From assembly GCF_001522545.3 (NCBI RefSeq), contig NC_031768.1, positions 110,861,212 through 110,925,211 of the forward strand: DNA of 64,000 nucleotides. The letters run 5' to 3'. Position numbers and translations under genes: made by a program. The stretch is from Parus major. Its lineage: Eukaryota > Chordata > Aves > Passeriformes > Paridae. Within the stretch, counting starts at the first letter, position 1, and every line of letters begins with the position of its first letter. Positions 62,259-64,000 of this stretch are shown one piece after another. The notes below the pieces were generated by a model that was not told the origin of the DNA, searched no databases, and saw only the letters and a list, made by a program, of their open reading frames with translations.

Positions 62259-64000
62259 GATCTAAAGGTGAGTTACCTCCTTATTAAAAGCATTTTTACA
62301 TTCCCAAATCCTTCAGAGCCCTTAAACACACACACATCCCCGAGGCAGACTTAATAAAGTTCACAGACTTCTGATGTCCAGCAACAACTCTACAATAGAA
62401 TCTGCAAGGCTCTAACACCTCACAATACCTCCTTTAAAGTTCTCAGAGCCCTGAGGCAGCCCTTTCCATCACAGCATGGCCAGGAGGCACCAAGACAAGC
62501 AGGAGCAGGTGGAATGTGGACATGGGAAGATTTCAGTGGCCAGAACAGGGAGAGGGGAGAAGGCAGAAAAGAGTCCTGGAGTGTGTGCAGATGCTCCAAG
62601 CATCCCTGTCCTCACAAGGAGAGAGAAAATCTGTGACAAGGAGACAAAAAGAGATTCTCTGATTCTAATTCTGACACAAACTTGGTGTGCTTTTTCCTCC
62701 CTCTCTGCAAGACAGGAAAGGCTCTCCCACCCCTCTCGTGACAGCCGGGATAATGACTGTAAGGTGAAAGGATGGAGTTCAATCCAAAACCTCATAGCAA
62801 TTAGGAAAATGGCTAGGAACTTAAAAATTTGGTGCTGCTGAAGTTAGTGAGGAGGCAAAACACACAAATGAGGAGAAAAGCCCCCAAAATTGTCCTGTGT
62901 GATCAACCCCATCAGAGCACAGAGGGGAAAGGGTTTCTCCTGCCTCTCCCCAGCGGCAGCAGCTCACTCACAGAGCACCAGAGCTTTCAGACATTTATAT
63001 TTAAGGATGTTGCAAGAGATGACAGATGAGTACAAGGAAGATAAGCTGCTAAAATATGTTTATCAGTGTTAGCTAACAAAAGCAGCCTCTTTTCTGCACT
63101 TTGAGGGAACCACAAGCAAGCAGACAAGCATCAAAATCAGCCAAAAATCATTATTTCTGGTTACAGCTGAATTAGTGCAAACTGCTCCAAAACTTGTTGG
63201 TATTTCCCATCAAATTAAAACTGAAGCTGGAGAACTGATCACATGAGAACAGACAATTGGTCTTTCTGCCTGTAGCTTCATCTTCAGGGCTGGATAAATG
63301 CTCTTGTTGTCTCTTCATTGTAGGTGAAAATGGAACATTTAAAAAAGAGAGACGTGGACTTTAGAAAAGAAAATCTGTATGGATTTTCTTCATCAGGTAG
63401 GACATCCTTGATCACTACAATTTTGACATCATTGCATAACCCACTCTGTGATTCTGCAAATAACCCATTTTCTCTCCTTGTTTTTGAGAGCTGAGGCAGA
63501 AGGTCTACTAATGTATAGTTTTTCAGTCAGAAGGAAATTTTTCTTCATCATTAGGAGGAAGTAATGCCAGCTGGAAAAGAAATGGCCAGAAATTCCATGA
63601 GACTTCCAGGCAAAAAATGCAGCGAACACACACAAAAACTAAAATCCTACCAGCAACTGCAGCATCATAACATAAACATCCTGGCACAGATTGCAAATAC
63701 TTTTTTACAAATATACACACTTATTATGCCATGTACTTGGCCAATGAGCAAACTTGATGAAAACAAATAGAGCTATGATTTTTTCTGCAAGAGCAGGTTT
63801 AAAAGGAGGTAGAGGAAGACAGAGCTCCTTCAGAACAGAAATCCAGGACTCCACAAGGAGAAAAAGGCAGGTCACACCTAAGCTGTGGTGTCTTCTCATG
63901 ACATGAAATAAAGCAGCAGTTCATGTCACTTCAGAGGAAGCAAATGCCATAATATAACACCACAGGCACATTGATGGGCTGACATAAAAAAAAAATATAA

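Larger units (their letters stand above)
56943..64000. other. Non-coding single-copy sequence to the window end
   Basis: Beyond the purine tract I see no gene. A 157-codon minus-strand frame (58,335-58,808) and overlapping 121-codon (plus) and 108-codon (minus) frames at 62,469-62,841 have no domain or signal and are probably chance. Simple sequence includes poly(A) at 60,688-60,700 and a T-rich run at 62,220-62,258. The stretch 61,640-61,860 has several transcription-factor-like words and may be regulatory. The final bases are A-rich (63,987-63,998). Confidence 0.6.

Noticed and set aside
62469..62841. Overlapping 121-codon (plus) and 108-codon (minus) frames
   Set aside because: Sense and antisense frames of similar length over the same bases are typical of stop-poor composition. 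Neither has a domain.
1..64000. CRISPR arrays, operons, rRNA or tRNA genes
   Set aside because: No regularly spaced repeats with unique spacers, no bacterial-style packed coding, and no cloverleaf or rRNA core sequence was seen. The short direct repeats present are isolated slippage duplications.

Overview
The window looks like vertebrate nuclear DNA, most likely from a bird. It is AT-rich by eye, CpG-poor, has no dense coding on either strand, and shows a low repeat load. The best lineage clue is three 5'-truncated CR1 LINE fragments (about 10.36-10.65, 47.37-47.47 and 56.67-56.94 kb) whose sequences match the avian CR1 reverse-transcriptase tail and 3' end. Three solitary retroviral-type LTRs of low copy identity fit a bird, and perhaps a songbird. 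The songbird placement is an inference from general resemblance and was not tested.

I find no protein-coding gene, exon chain, tRNA, rRNA, CpG-island promoter or CRISPR array that I can support. The longest open frames (about 120-170 codons) have low-complexity or composition-driven translations, recognisable domains are absent, and several overlap LTRs or lie antisense to other equally long frames. The window is best read as an intergenic gene desert, or as the inside of a very long intron.

Layout: an ERVL-like solo LTR on the plus strand at 195-~625; AT-rich single-copy sequence to 10.36 kb; a frame-broken CR1 fragment (minus); more single-copy sequence with short tandem repeats and an AT-only island near 12 kb; a second LTR of the same family, inverted, at ~17.27-17.76 kb; a long unique stretch to 32 kb, including a palindrome-rich patch near 22.8 kb; a different LTR (minus) at ~31.97-32.32 kb; a diverged ~115-bp tandem duplication at 33.0-33.24 kb; unique sequence to 47.4 kb; a CR1 3' tip; unique sequence with a G-quadruplex motif at 55.06 kb and a possible antisense polyadenylation region near 56.2 kb; a CR1 fragment abutting a purine tract at 56.7-57.0 kb; then unique AT-rich sequence to the end.

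No genes can be seen acting together. What may be functional here are stretches that look like distal regulatory DNA, dense in homeodomain-type TAATTA cores and short palindromes, but sequence reading alone cannot prove this. I do not see a convincing new biological system, and the findings are ranked accordingly.
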